Assembly (NCBI GenBank): GCA_965214055.1
Contig: OZ243931.1
Span: forward strand, 186,001 to 250,000
Origin: WTGA01 sp965214055
GTDB lineage: Bacteria; Pseudomonadota; Gammaproteobacteria; Arenicellales; Poriferihabitantaceae
Length of the DNA stretch: 64,000 bases
Reading direction: 5' to 3'
The position numbers and the translations under genes are program-made. Under the pieces are notes generated by a model. The model was not told where the DNA came from. It saw only the letters and a list, made by a program, of their open reading frames with translations, and ran no database searches. This document shows, in pieces, positions 54,211 through 61,834 of the stretch; positions within the stretch are counted from its first letter, which is position 1; the number at the start of each line of letters is the position of its first letter.

Positions 54211-55348
54211 GGTCTGCTCGCTGGGTTGTGGAGGCCATCATCGCGATAAACCTGTCGAACAGGTATCCGATGTCGTGGGGGCCGGGGCTGGCCTCAGGGT
54301 GCCCCTGGAACGAAAATGCCGGTTTGTCCCGTCGTTCAATGCCCTGCACCGTCCCGTCAAACAACGAACGGTGGGTAATCCTGGCCGTATCGCCAATGGA
54401 CTCTTCATCCACCGCAAACCCGTGATTCTGGCTGGTGATCAATACCTGTCCGCTGTCCAGGTCCTGCACGGGATGATTGGCTCCATGATGTCCGAATTTC
54501 ATTTTTATGGTTTTCGCCCCGCTCGCAAGGGCGAGGAGCTGATGCCCCAGACAGATGCCAAACACGGGGATATCCCGGTCCAGAATTTTTCTGATCGCAG
54601 TGATGGCGTATTCGCAGGGTTCCGGATCACCGGGCCCATTGGACAAAAATACCCCATCGGGGTTTTCGGCGATCACCTGCTCCGCCCCGGTGTCTGCGGG
54701 AACCACCGTGACCCGGCATCCCCGGTCAGACAGCAATCGCAACAGGTTGTGCTTGATGCCAAAGTCGTACGCGATCACCTTGAACCGGGAAGCTTCCGGT
54801 TTCGTGTATCCTGACTCAAGAGACCAGGTTCCGGCTTCCCACTGGTAGGAACGGGTCACACAGACTTCTTTTGCAAGGTCCATCCCGGCCAGACCGGGAA
54901 ACGCTTTGGCGGCGGCCAGCGCCGACTCAACATCCAGGGTCTCCCCTGCGACAAGACATCCGCTTTGCGCACCTTTCGTACGAATCAGCCGGGTCAGTCT
55001 TCGGGTGTCAATGTGGGCAATGGCCACTACCCCCTGCTCCTGCAGCCAGTGTTCCAGGGAACCGTCTGAACGCCAGTTACTGTGCCGATATGGAAGGTTC
55101 CGTATGATCAGGCCGGAACAAAAGACACGGGCTGACTCCCGGTCCTCGGCATTGACGCCCACATTTCCGATTTGGGGATAGGTCAGGGTGACCAGCTGTC
55201 GGGCATAGGACGGGTCTGTCAGGATTTCCTGGTACCCGGTCATCGAGGTATTGAACACCACTTCACCGACACTTACTCCCTGTGCCCCAATCGATTTTCC
55301 ATGGAACGTACTGCCATCTTCGAGGACAAGTAGCGCAGGAATATTCAA
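54188..55348 (-). CDS. carA: Carbamoyl-phosphate synthase small subunit
   Basis: The 386-residue glutaminase subunit delivers ammonia to CarB. Visible motifs are MTGYQEILTDPSYARQLVTLTYP at the amino end (spaced family pattern), the nucleophile Cys in FGICLGHQLLALA, and the His-Glu of FQGHPEASPGPHD. The carboxyl end overlaps the carB start. A terminator-like hairpin lies between dapB and carA, so carA probably has its own promoter. Confidence 0.98.
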   Translation of the reverse strand: MNIPALLVLEDGSTFHGKSIGAQGVSVGEVVFNTSMTGYQEILTDPSYARQLVTLTYPQIGNVGVNAEDRESARVFCSGLIIRNLPYRHSNWRSDGSLEHWLQEQGVVAIAHIDTRRLTRLIRTKGAQSGCLVAGETLDVESALAAAKAFPGLAGMDLAKEVCVTRSYQWEAGTWSLESGYTKPEASRFKVIAYDFGIKHNLLRLLSDRGCRVTVVPADTGAEQVIAENPDGVFLSNGPGDPEPCEYAITAIRKILDRDIPVFGICLGHQLLALASGAKTIKMKFGHHGANHPVQDLDSGQVLITSQNHGFAVDEESIGDTARITHRSLFDGTVQGIERRDKPAFSFQGHPEASPGPHDIGYLFDRFIAMMASTTQRADHAQENRH

Positions 55349-55403
55349 TCCACTCTCCCGTTAATCTCGCGGTAAATCCGTACGGACCCCGCTTGAGATG
55401 CTG

Positions 55404-55439
55404 AAAAAAAGGGAGAAAACCCGCTACGGTTTCCCCCCC
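55404..55439 (-). terminator. Rho-independent terminator after dapB
   Basis: On the minus strand a GC-rich stem (GGGGAAACC with GGTTTTCTCCC, one bulge) and a GTAGC loop are followed by seven U residues. It lies about 130 bases after the dapB stop and before carA, and would end the dapB transcript. Confidence 0.6.
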
Positions 55440-55566
55440 TGACGCTTCGATTTTCTGATGAAGGTACTCTACCAACCTATCCGGTGTGAATCAATCTGGA
55501 TCGGGGAAAAATGTCCGCAGACAACCCATCAGCCATCCCTCGCCAAGGGTCCTTGCCGGATCGCCA

Positions 55567-56364
55567 TCAATCCAGGTCGAGGGCATCGCGCATCGTGTAC
55601 AACCCGCTTTTCCGGCCGGAAAGCCAGCCGGCGGCTGTCAGCGCCCCCCGGGCGAATATTTTTCGGTCGGTGGTGCGGTGGGTAATTTCAATCCGCTCGC
55701 TTTCACCGATAAACATCACCGTATGCTCTCCTGCGATGTCTCCGCCGCGAATGGTGGAGAAGCCAATGCTTCCCCCTGGCCGTTCCCCGGTATACCCCTC
55801 TCTCGAGAAGATTCCGCAGGACACCAGGTCCTGGTCCCGGGCCATTGCCGCGGCTTCACCCAGCAAAATGGCCGTACCGGATGGTGCATCCACCTTGTGT
55901 CGATGATGGGCTTCTACAATTTCAATGTCGCTGGCCTCACCGAGCACCCGGGCAGCCATTTCAACCAGGGACACACAAAGATTGATGCCAATGCTGGTAT
56001 TGGCGGCATACAGGACCGGGATCCGTTTTGCCGCCTCCGCCATGCTTTGGTTCTGTGAGTCATTCAGGCCCGTGGTTCCAACCACAATCCCCGCACCCTG
56101 CTGTTTGCAGATTTCCAGGTTTTCCCGGAGCGCATCCGGGCGGGAAAAATCCACCATAACATCAAATGCGCCCTCGATGGTGCCACTGGAAGCCGGCACC
56201 GACAGGGCCCGGACACCCGCCATTTCTCCGGCATCCTTTCCCGCCAGGCTGCTTCGTTCTGACACCAGGGCCGCCACGAGCGTCATGCCGTCAAGACACC
56301 CCATTTCCCGAATGATGGCCTGGCCCATTCGCCCGGCTGCTCCCGCGATCGCTACTTTAGTCAT
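55567..56364 (-). CDS. dapB: 4-hydroxy-tetrahydrodipicolinate reductase
   Basis: The 265-residue enzyme reduces the lysine/diaminopimelate precursor with NAD(P)H. The nucleotide loop is VAIAGAAGRMGQAI at the start; the active-site stretch HHRHKVDAPSGTA and the VGTTGLN motif are complete. The gene order dapB-carA-carB-greA is standard in gammaproteobacteria. The SDR gene upstream ends 60 bases away. Confidence 0.97.
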   Translation of the reverse strand: MTKVAIAGAAGRMGQAIIREMGCLDGMTLVAALVSERSSLAGKDAGEMAGVRALSVPASSGTIEGAFDVMVDFSRPDALRENLEICKQQGAGIVVGTTGLNDSQNQSMAEAAKRIPVLYAANTSIGINLCVSLVEMAARVLGEASDIEIVEAHHRHKVDAPSGTAILLGEAAAMARDQDLVSCGIFSREGYTGERPGGSIGFSTIRGGDIAGEHTVMFIGESERIEITHRTTDRKIFARGALTAAGWLSGRKSGLYTMRDALDLD

Positions 56365-56424
56365 CTCTTGTTACCTTGATCATGGTATCCGGCAACATAC
56401 GCCGCAGGCGGTTGACATGCAACC

Positions 56425-57195
56425 TCAATCCGGATTCGAAGCCGGTTTGTTTCGAATCACCGTTTTCAGGGGCGACAGGTTGATTTCATCCATCACCGTG
56501 CCCGGGGGCATTTCCAGAACAGCGCAAACTGCACTGGCCACATCGGCCGCAGTCAGAAAGTTATCCGGGGACTCACCCGGCGCAAAATCCAGCTCATCGA
56601 AGAACGGGGTATTCACCATGCCCGGATGAATGATTGAAACCCGTACATTGCTGGGCGCACACTCTTTCCTGAGTGCCTGCACGAGACCCCGAAGACCAAA
56701 CTTCGCCGCACTGTAGACCGCCCCCCTTCTTCCGCCACTCCTTGCAGATTCTGATCCGATCACCACCACATCCCCCTGCCTTTGCCGCTTCATCCCTGGC
56801 ACGACCAGTCTGAGAATCATCGCATGACTGGTCAAATTGGTGTCCATCAGTTTCTGGATTCTGGATGCAGAGAATTCTTCAAGGGAACCGAAATCACCGT
56901 AGCCATGGCACAGCACCACCCCGTTCAAACCACTGGCTTCCTGCAATATCCGGGGGACCTTCAGGTTCAGGTCGTCAAAATCGGACAGGTCGCACTGGAA
57001 GTACCGGAAAGAGCCGGATTCACACAGGGGGGCTGCCACATCCCTTTCAGGTCGGCGGGATACCGCGAAAACATGCGCTCCCTCCCCAACCAGGCGGCTG
57101 GATACTGCCTGTCCAATACCGGAACTGGCTCCGGTAACCAGATAGGTCCTGGGATTTTGTGGTTCGTTTTCCAGTTCCGATGCCTGCCTTGTCAA
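56425..57195 (-). CDS. Short-chain dehydrogenase/reductase
   Basis: The 256-residue protein has the classical SDR fold: the NAD(P)-binding VTGASSGIGQAV, LCHGYGD in place of NNAG, the catalytic Ser region VIGSESARSGGRRG, and YSAAKFGLRGL with the Tyr-x3-Lys pair. The substrate is unknown. It is transcribed toward dapB, 60 bases away, and may be cotranscribed with it. Confidence 0.9.
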   Translation of the reverse strand: MTRQASELENEPQNPRTYLVTGASSGIGQAVSSRLVGEGAHVFAVSRRPERDVAAPLCESGSFRYFQCDLSDFDDLNLKVPRILQEASGLNGVVLCHGYGDFGSLEEFSASRIQKLMDTNLTSHAMILRLVVPGMKRQRQGDVVVIGSESARSGGRRGAVYSAAKFGLRGLVQALRKECAPSNVRVSIIHPGMVNTPFFDELDFAPGESPDNFLTAADVASAVCAVLEMPPGTVMDEINLSPLKTVIRNKPASNPD

Positions 57196-57524
57196 CTGTA
57201 AAAGAATGCCGGAAACACGTTGAAAATTGCCCTTGATTCCGGGGGATTGCGTTCATTATACCAATCTCGAACGGGAATATTCACGGGAAAATGGTCCCCA
57301 ATGGAACCGGTTTTTATGCCAACGGACGGGAGTTCCGTATTGTCCACCAAACCAGGAACCACCCTCCCTGTGGGGATTGGGTCCTCTTTGGTCAAAGTCC
57401 GGGCCCGCTGGCGAAAACCATGAATTCCGCTCAGGGCCACCGCGTACCGAGACAGAGTCCCCAACATCCAATCTATTAAACCCGTACAGGAGGCGGGGAA
57501 ACAAAAAAAGACGAATTATTAAAA
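57196..57524. other. Intergenic region
   Basis: These 329 bases lie between the SDR gene and the fitAB-like promoter. I see no gene or RNA and no repeat. The base composition changes to AT-rich near 57500, at the edge of the toxin-antitoxin module. Confidence 0.4.
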
Positions 57525-57572
57525 TTAGAATTGCTGGACCGAATCACATATACTTGCTTGCATTGCAAGCAA
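57525..57572 (+). promoter_or_regulatory. Candidate promoter and operator of the fitAB-like pair
   Basis: A box pair TTAGAA (57525-57530) and TATACT (57549-57554) is separated by 18 bases. A perfect 19-base palindrome, TTGCTTGCATTGCAAGCAA (57554-57572), begins at the last base of the -10 box and lies 42 bases before the antitoxin ATG. FitA-type antitoxins bind such inverted repeats, so this is a likely autorepression site. Confidence 0.55.
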
Positions 57573-57614
57573 CCGATGGTTTGGACATGTCCGCACCACC
57601 AGGAGGAACAACCG

Positions 57615-57860
57615 ATGGCCAGCATCACGATCCGCAACCTCGACGACGACGTGAAGACGCAGCTTCGAGTGCGTGCCGCCGAGCATCGCCGTTCGATGGA
57701 GGAAGAGGTGCGCATCATCCTGCGCGACGCCGTGAACAGCGGTCGAACCGGCCCCCGGGACCTGGCGAAGTTCACGCGTGAGTGCTTTGCGCCCCTTGGC
57801 GGGATAGAACTCGAACTTCCTCCGCGTGGCCCGATGCGCGATCCTCCGGATTTCTCCTGA
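57615..57860 (+). CDS. FitA/VapB-like ribbon-helix-helix antitoxin
   Basis: The 81-residue protein begins MASITIRNLDDDVKTQLR, the ribbon-helix-helix of FitA-type antitoxins, followed by AAEHRRSMEEEVRIILRDA and an acidic tail that would contact the toxin. ATG 57615 has a strong Shine-Dalgarno (AGGAGGAA) six bases upstream. It is coupled to the PIN-domain gene nine bases later. Confidence 0.88.
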   Translation: MASITIRNLDDDVKTQLRVRAAEHRRSMEEEVRIILRDAVNSGRTGPRDLAKFTRECFAPLGGIELELPPRGPMRDPPDFS

Positions 57861-57869
57861 GCAGTCGGC

Positions 57870-58298
57870 ATGTTCGCCCTGGATACGAACGTGTCTTCCG
57901 AACTCATGCGCCCGGAGCCAACGCCTGCCGTAGCGGCCTGGTTTGCCCAACGCGACGCACAGGAGATGTACCTGACGACGGTGAGCGAAGCGGAATTGCG
58001 CTACGGCGTTGCTATCATGCCCGCCGGTAAGCGCCGAAACGCACTGGAAGCCGCCATGACCCGTTGGTTCGACATTGGCTTCCGAGGGCGGGTTCTGCCA
58101 TTCGATCGTGCCGCGGCCAGAGCCTACGCGCAGATTGCGGCTGACCGTCGCCAAGCGGGCCGGCCAATCGGCGTGGCGGATTGCCAGACCGCGGCCATAT
58201 GCCGCTCCCGGAACGCGGTACTGATCACCCGTAACGTGCGGGATTTTGAGGGTGTGGGAGTGGAAGTAATCAATCCATGGCCGGTTGCTCCATGCTGA
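57870..58298 (+). CDS. FitB/VapC-like PIN-domain toxin
   Basis: The 142-residue protein is a PIN-domain ribonuclease of the FitB/VapC type. The acidic active-site residues are the Asp of ALDTNV at the start, the Glu of TVSEAELRYG, and the Asp of GVADCQTAAI, with the final motif TRNVRDFEGVGVEVINPW. It would cleave tRNA or rRNA when free from its antitoxin. The codon use is GC-rich and unlike the neighbouring dapB block. The pair precedes the GPP34 gene by about 120 bases. Confidence 0.9.
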   Translation: MFALDTNVSSELMRPEPTPAVAAWFAQRDAQEMYLTTVSEAELRYGVAIMPAGKRRNALEAAMTRWFDIGFRGRVLPFDRAAARAYAQIAADRRQAGRPIGVADCQTAAICRSRNAVLITRNVRDFEGVGVEVINPWPVAPC

Positions 58299-58421
58299 CA
58301 TTTGCGAGCACCAACTGCAGGGGTCGAGCCCCTTTCTGCAACAAGGTTTTTTGTTGCTGCACCGGATGCCGGTAACCCCGGGACTGCCCACCGCAGCGAC
58401 CCGATCACGCGCAACCGTTCC

Positions 58422-59597
58422 ATGCTGACTTTCACTGAAGAGTTGGTCCTGTTGCTGAACGACGAGAACGGCCGGCCGCTCCCGGTACGGCAGGACATCG
58501 TGTCATGTACCCTGGCCGGTGCCGTGCTGATGGACCTGGCATTCGACTACCGGATCGATACCGACCTTGAGGCCCTCATCGTCCACGATCCGACACCAAC
58601 CGGAAATCCTGCTCTCGACGACGTTCTGGAGAAGATTTCGGCCCACGCCGGAGTAGCCGACACCAAGACCTAGATCGGGATATTGTCCGTTGAGGACGCA
58701 ATCGGCATTCACGAGAGAACCCTAACCCGCCTCGTGGAGAACGGAATCTTGACGGAACGGGGGAGCCGGATTCCATGGATACGGTCTCCTCGCTATCCCG
58801 GCAGCGATGACGGAACGGTGAAAAGGACCCGCCAACAGATCGCAGACGTACTGGGTTCCGACGGGATTCCCGACCCCCGGGACATCGCCCTGATCTCCCT
58901 GCTGGACGCCTGTGGAATCCTTCCCGATCTCTTTCCGGGGCGGGAGATGGAAGATTTTCGTCCCCGGATCATTCAGTTGCGCAAGATGGACCTGATCGGC
59001 CGCGAAGTGGCCGGCGCGGTCGCTGATATCGAACGCTCGATCATTCAGGCGGTGCGGGCACGTGCCGCGCAGTTCAAGAAGTGGCTGCTGGCTCTCTCCC
59101 TGATCGCCTGCCTTGCCGCCACGGCGACACTGCTGGCCCCCCGCGTCCCCGTGGCGGACCGGTTCGGTCCCTCCGTCCTGGAGAGTCTCTGGTTTGACAG
59201 CCACTGGCAATTGTGGAGCGGCTATGTGCTGCTCGGATTGAGTGGCGCCGGCCTCCTCGCGGTCCTGCTGCGGAAGGTGCCGTCACTCACCCGGCTGGGC
59301 GGCTACAATGAGTGGCGTCTGGCCCATGCCGGGTTCGGCTTCGGTTGCGTACTCGCCCTGTTTGCGCATACCGGCTTCCGTTTTGGATCCCATTTCAACG
59401 CCGCGCTGATGAGTTGTTTTTTGGCCGTGCTGATCCTCGGCGGTCTGGCCGGGATCTGCAGCAATGCAGCCGGCCCACTCCGAAAACTGGGAATCCGCCC
59501 CAGGCAGCGCATCATTCCGATGCGGCTGCACCTGATTGCGCTCTGCCCCCTGCCTGCGCTCTTGACTATCCATATACTCACCGTCTACCTGTACTGA
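58422..59597 (+). CDS. GPP34 domain fused to a diheme-b-like membrane domain, with an in-frame amber codon
   Basis: Reading in one frame from ATG 58422 gives 391 codons with a single in-frame TAG (58671-58673). The part before it matches the start of GPP34 proteins (MLTFTEELVLLLNDENGRPL, DFAFDYRIDTDLEALIV-like LMDLAFDYRIDTDLEA), and the part after it continues GPP34 with HERTLTRLVENGIL, SDGIPDPRDIALISLLDACG and QLRKMDLIGREVA. The TAG replaces the conserved Trp of the family's DTRYW motif. After GPP34 there are five predicted helices; two of them carry His-x13-His pairs (HAGFGFGCVLALFAH and HLIALCPLPALLTIH), the bis-histidine pattern of diheme b cytochromes and ferric-reductase domains. The product is thus a predicted peripheral lipid-binding domain joined to a heme-b electron-transfer domain. 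If the TAG is real, TTG at 58683 could start the shorter carboxyl-terminal product. Confidence 0.7.
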
Positions 59598-59609
59598 TGG
59601 ATCTGTCTC

Positions 59610-61082
59610 ATGTCGCTCAAGACGTCCCTTCAAATCTGCTCGGTACTGATGACCCTCGTGGCGGTGGGGGTGGTCACAGTGTGGATGACCGTGGGCGGTA
59701 ATCGCACCATTTTCCTGGTTGGCGAGACGTCCGATGCCCACCACCAGATCGAGTTGGCATGCGAGACCTGCCATACCTCTCCGGTCTTCTCCAGCGCCGC
59801 GAAGGCAAAAAAGGCAATGAACAAGGCCTGCCGAAACTGCCACGAGGACGAACTGAAGCAGGCCGACGACAGCCACCCCCGCAAGAAGTTCCGAAACCCG
59901 AGGATGGCGGCCTATTGGGAGACCCTCGATGCCCGGTTTTGCACAACCTGCCATGCGGAGCATCACCCGGAGATCACCCGGGAGGGGGCCGTCACCGTGG
60001 CGGCGGATTTCTGCGTGGCCTGCCACGCCGAGGGGGATCAGGACATACGGACAGAGCGGCCGAGTCATGCGGACCTGACCTTCGACACCTGTGCATCAGC
60101 GGGCTGCCACAACTATCATGACAATCGCGCACTCTACGCAGACTTCCTGGTGAAACACGCCGACCAGCCCTGGCTCCACCCCACCCCCGTGCACGTACTG
60201 TCGGCTCGCCACCGCACTCGGGAACCCGGGGAGACGGCGCCCCTCGGGCGCCGGGACGCCCTCGCTCCCGTGTCTGCCCTCGCCGATGCGACGATACTTG
60301 ACCACTGGGCGGGCTCGGGCCATGCCGCCGCGGGCATCAACTGCACCGACTGCCACACACCGGATGCGGCATCCGGCGCCCCGCTCACCGGGCCCGGGTC
60401 CAGTTGGACTGCCGTGCCCCCGCTCACGGTCTGCCGGGACTGCCACCGGGCGGAATCGGAAACGTTCTCCCTCGGCCGGCACGGCATGCGCCAGCATCCC
60501 CGGATGGCTCCGCCCCGGGACCCGGCCGCCGCCATCGGTGCCGTACTGCCTGGCGCAATCACGGCCTGGCTTTCCGACCCGCCTTATCCTGCCCTCATGA
60601 CCGTCGACGAGGCCCGCCTGCCGATGCGGGACGAGGCCTCTCACCAGTCGCTGGATTGCGGGACCTGTCATCAGTCCCATGCGGTGGATATCCAGCGGGC
60701 CGCGGTGGAGGCCTGTGCATCCTGCCACGATGACGCTCACAGCCGGGCCTATACCGGCAGCCCCCACCACGTGCTCTGGCAGGCCGAGCAGGCTGGCGAT
60801 GCGGCACCCGGCACCGGAGTGAGTTGTGCCACCTGTCATATGACCAGGATCGAACGACGCGGCAAGATCATCACCAGCCACAACCAGAACGACAATCTGC
60901 GGCCGAGGGAGAAAATGATCCGGTCCGTCTGTCTCGACTGTCACGGACTCCCCTTTTCCATCGACGCACTTGCGGACACTGACCTCGTGACCGAAAACTT
61001 CCGGGGAAAGCCTGAGGTCCATATCGAAAGCATCAACTGGGCGTTGCAGCAGGCGGCATCGGCCCCGAATACCGAGCAGTGA
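59610..61082 (+). CDS. Membrane-anchored undecaheme-like cytochrome c
   Basis: The 490-residue protein has an uncleaved signal anchor (residues about 8-28) and a periplasmic region with ten CxxCH motifs (CETCH, CRNCH, CTTCH, CVACH, CTDCH, CRDCH, CGTCH, CASCH, CATCH, CLDCH) and one CX4CH (CASAGCH) followed by NYHDNRALYADFL. This gives eleven predicted c-type hemes. Many extra His residues could act as distal ligands. It begins 12 bases after the GPP34-cytochrome b gene, and the DUF3365 gene follows at 36 bases. It is probably the periplasmic electron acceptor or donor of the membrane domain; the terminal substrate is unknown. Confidence 0.88.
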   Translation: MSLKTSLQICSVLMTLVAVGVVTVWMTVGGNRTIFLVGETSDAHHQIELACETCHTSPVFSSAAKAKKAMNKACRNCHEDELKQADDSHPRKKFRNPRMAAYWETLDARFCTTCHAEHHPEITREGAVTVAADFCVACHAEGDQDIRTERPSHADLTFDTCASAGCHNYHDNRALYADFLVKHADQPWLHPTPVHVLSARHRTREPGETAPLGRRDALAPVSALADATILDHWAGSGHAAAGINCTDCHTPDAASGAPLTGPGSSWTAVPPLTVCRDCHRAESETFSLGRHGMRQHPRMAPPRDPAAAIGAVLPGAITAWLSDPPYPALMTVDEARLPMRDEASHQSLDCGTCHQSHAVDIQRAAVEACASCHDDAHSRAYTGSPHHVLWQAEQAGDAAPGTGVSCATCHMTRIERRGKIITSHNQNDNLRPREKMIRSVCLDCHGLPFSIDALADTDLVTENFRGKPEVHIESINWALQQAASAPNTEQ

Positions 61083-61118
61083 ACCCTTGTCTTTGATTCT
61101 CAACCCGAGGTACCACCC

Positions 61119-61679
61119 ATGAAAAGCAAATCAGGTCTTTTAACCACGCTGGCGGTCGCAACGATCCTGGCGACGAACGCCATAGCGGACGGGATTCCGT
61201 ACCGCCATGTCACCGACATGCTGTACCAGGTGATGTCCGCAGACCGCGAGGTTTACACGAAGATGGTGGTTCAGCGCCTCACCGTGGACGACCCGGTCAT
61301 CACCGCCTCAGAGCATTTCCAGGATGACCAGGCGTTGCCGTTGCCGTCCCAGATGTTTCGCTTCGGGGCCGAAATGGTGGCAGACGAGGCCGGGGACTTC
61401 TTCTATGCCCTGCTCTCCCTCGACCCCATCAACAAGAAGAACGGTCCCGGGACCGACCTGGAGAGGGAAGGTCTCGAATACGTGGCCGACAACCCCGGCG
61501 AGAATTTCTACGGAGAAGAGGAACTTGGCGGAGAGGAGTACTTCACCGCAGTCTATCCCGATTTTGCCGTGGCCCCGGCCTGCGCCATATGCCACAACAA
61601 CCACAAGGATTCTCCACGTACCGACATCCAGGTCGGTGATGTGATGGGTGGCATCGTGATCCGCATCCCGGTGGAATAA
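61119..61679 (+). CDS. Secreted DUF3365 (Tll0287-like) heme protein
   Basis: The 186-residue protein has a signal peptide (LLTTLAVATILATNAIADG) and a DUF3365 domain ending with the heme motif ACAICHNNHKDSPR and then GDVMGGIVIRIPVE. Proteins of this family bind one c-type heme in a PAS-like fold and are often sensory or redox partners. A GAGG Shine-Dalgarno precedes the ATG. It is the last gene of the module; a strong hairpin follows. Confidence 0.88.
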   Translation: MKSKSGLLTTLAVATILATNAIADGIPYRHVTDMLYQVMSADREVYTKMVVQRLTVDDPVITASEHFQDDQALPLPSQMFRFGAEMVADEAGDFFYALLSLDPINKKNGPGTDLEREGLEYVADNPGENFYGEEELGGEEYFTAVYPDFAVAPACAICHNNHKDSPRTDIQVGDVMGGIVIRIPVE

Positions 61680-61724
61680 ACGGGAAAAAGCGGACATTTT
61701 CATGGCTTTGAGAAACAGTGCGCC

Positions 61725-61757
61725 GACCTGATCCGGGAATCCGTCCCGGATCAGGTC
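61725..61757. terminator. Strong hairpin between convergent genes
   Basis: Arms 61725-61738 and 61744-61757 form a perfect 14-base-pair stem with a five-base loop. There is no U-run on either side, but its place between the DUF3365 gene and the convergent Fic gene suggests a bidirectional transcription end. Confidence 0.5.
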
Positions 61758-61834
61758 CTGCGCTGCGAATTACCCGGGGCATCCCGACTCTGAAAACAAT
61801 CGGACAGGGAATTAACCGTGCCGTCCTGCTGTGA

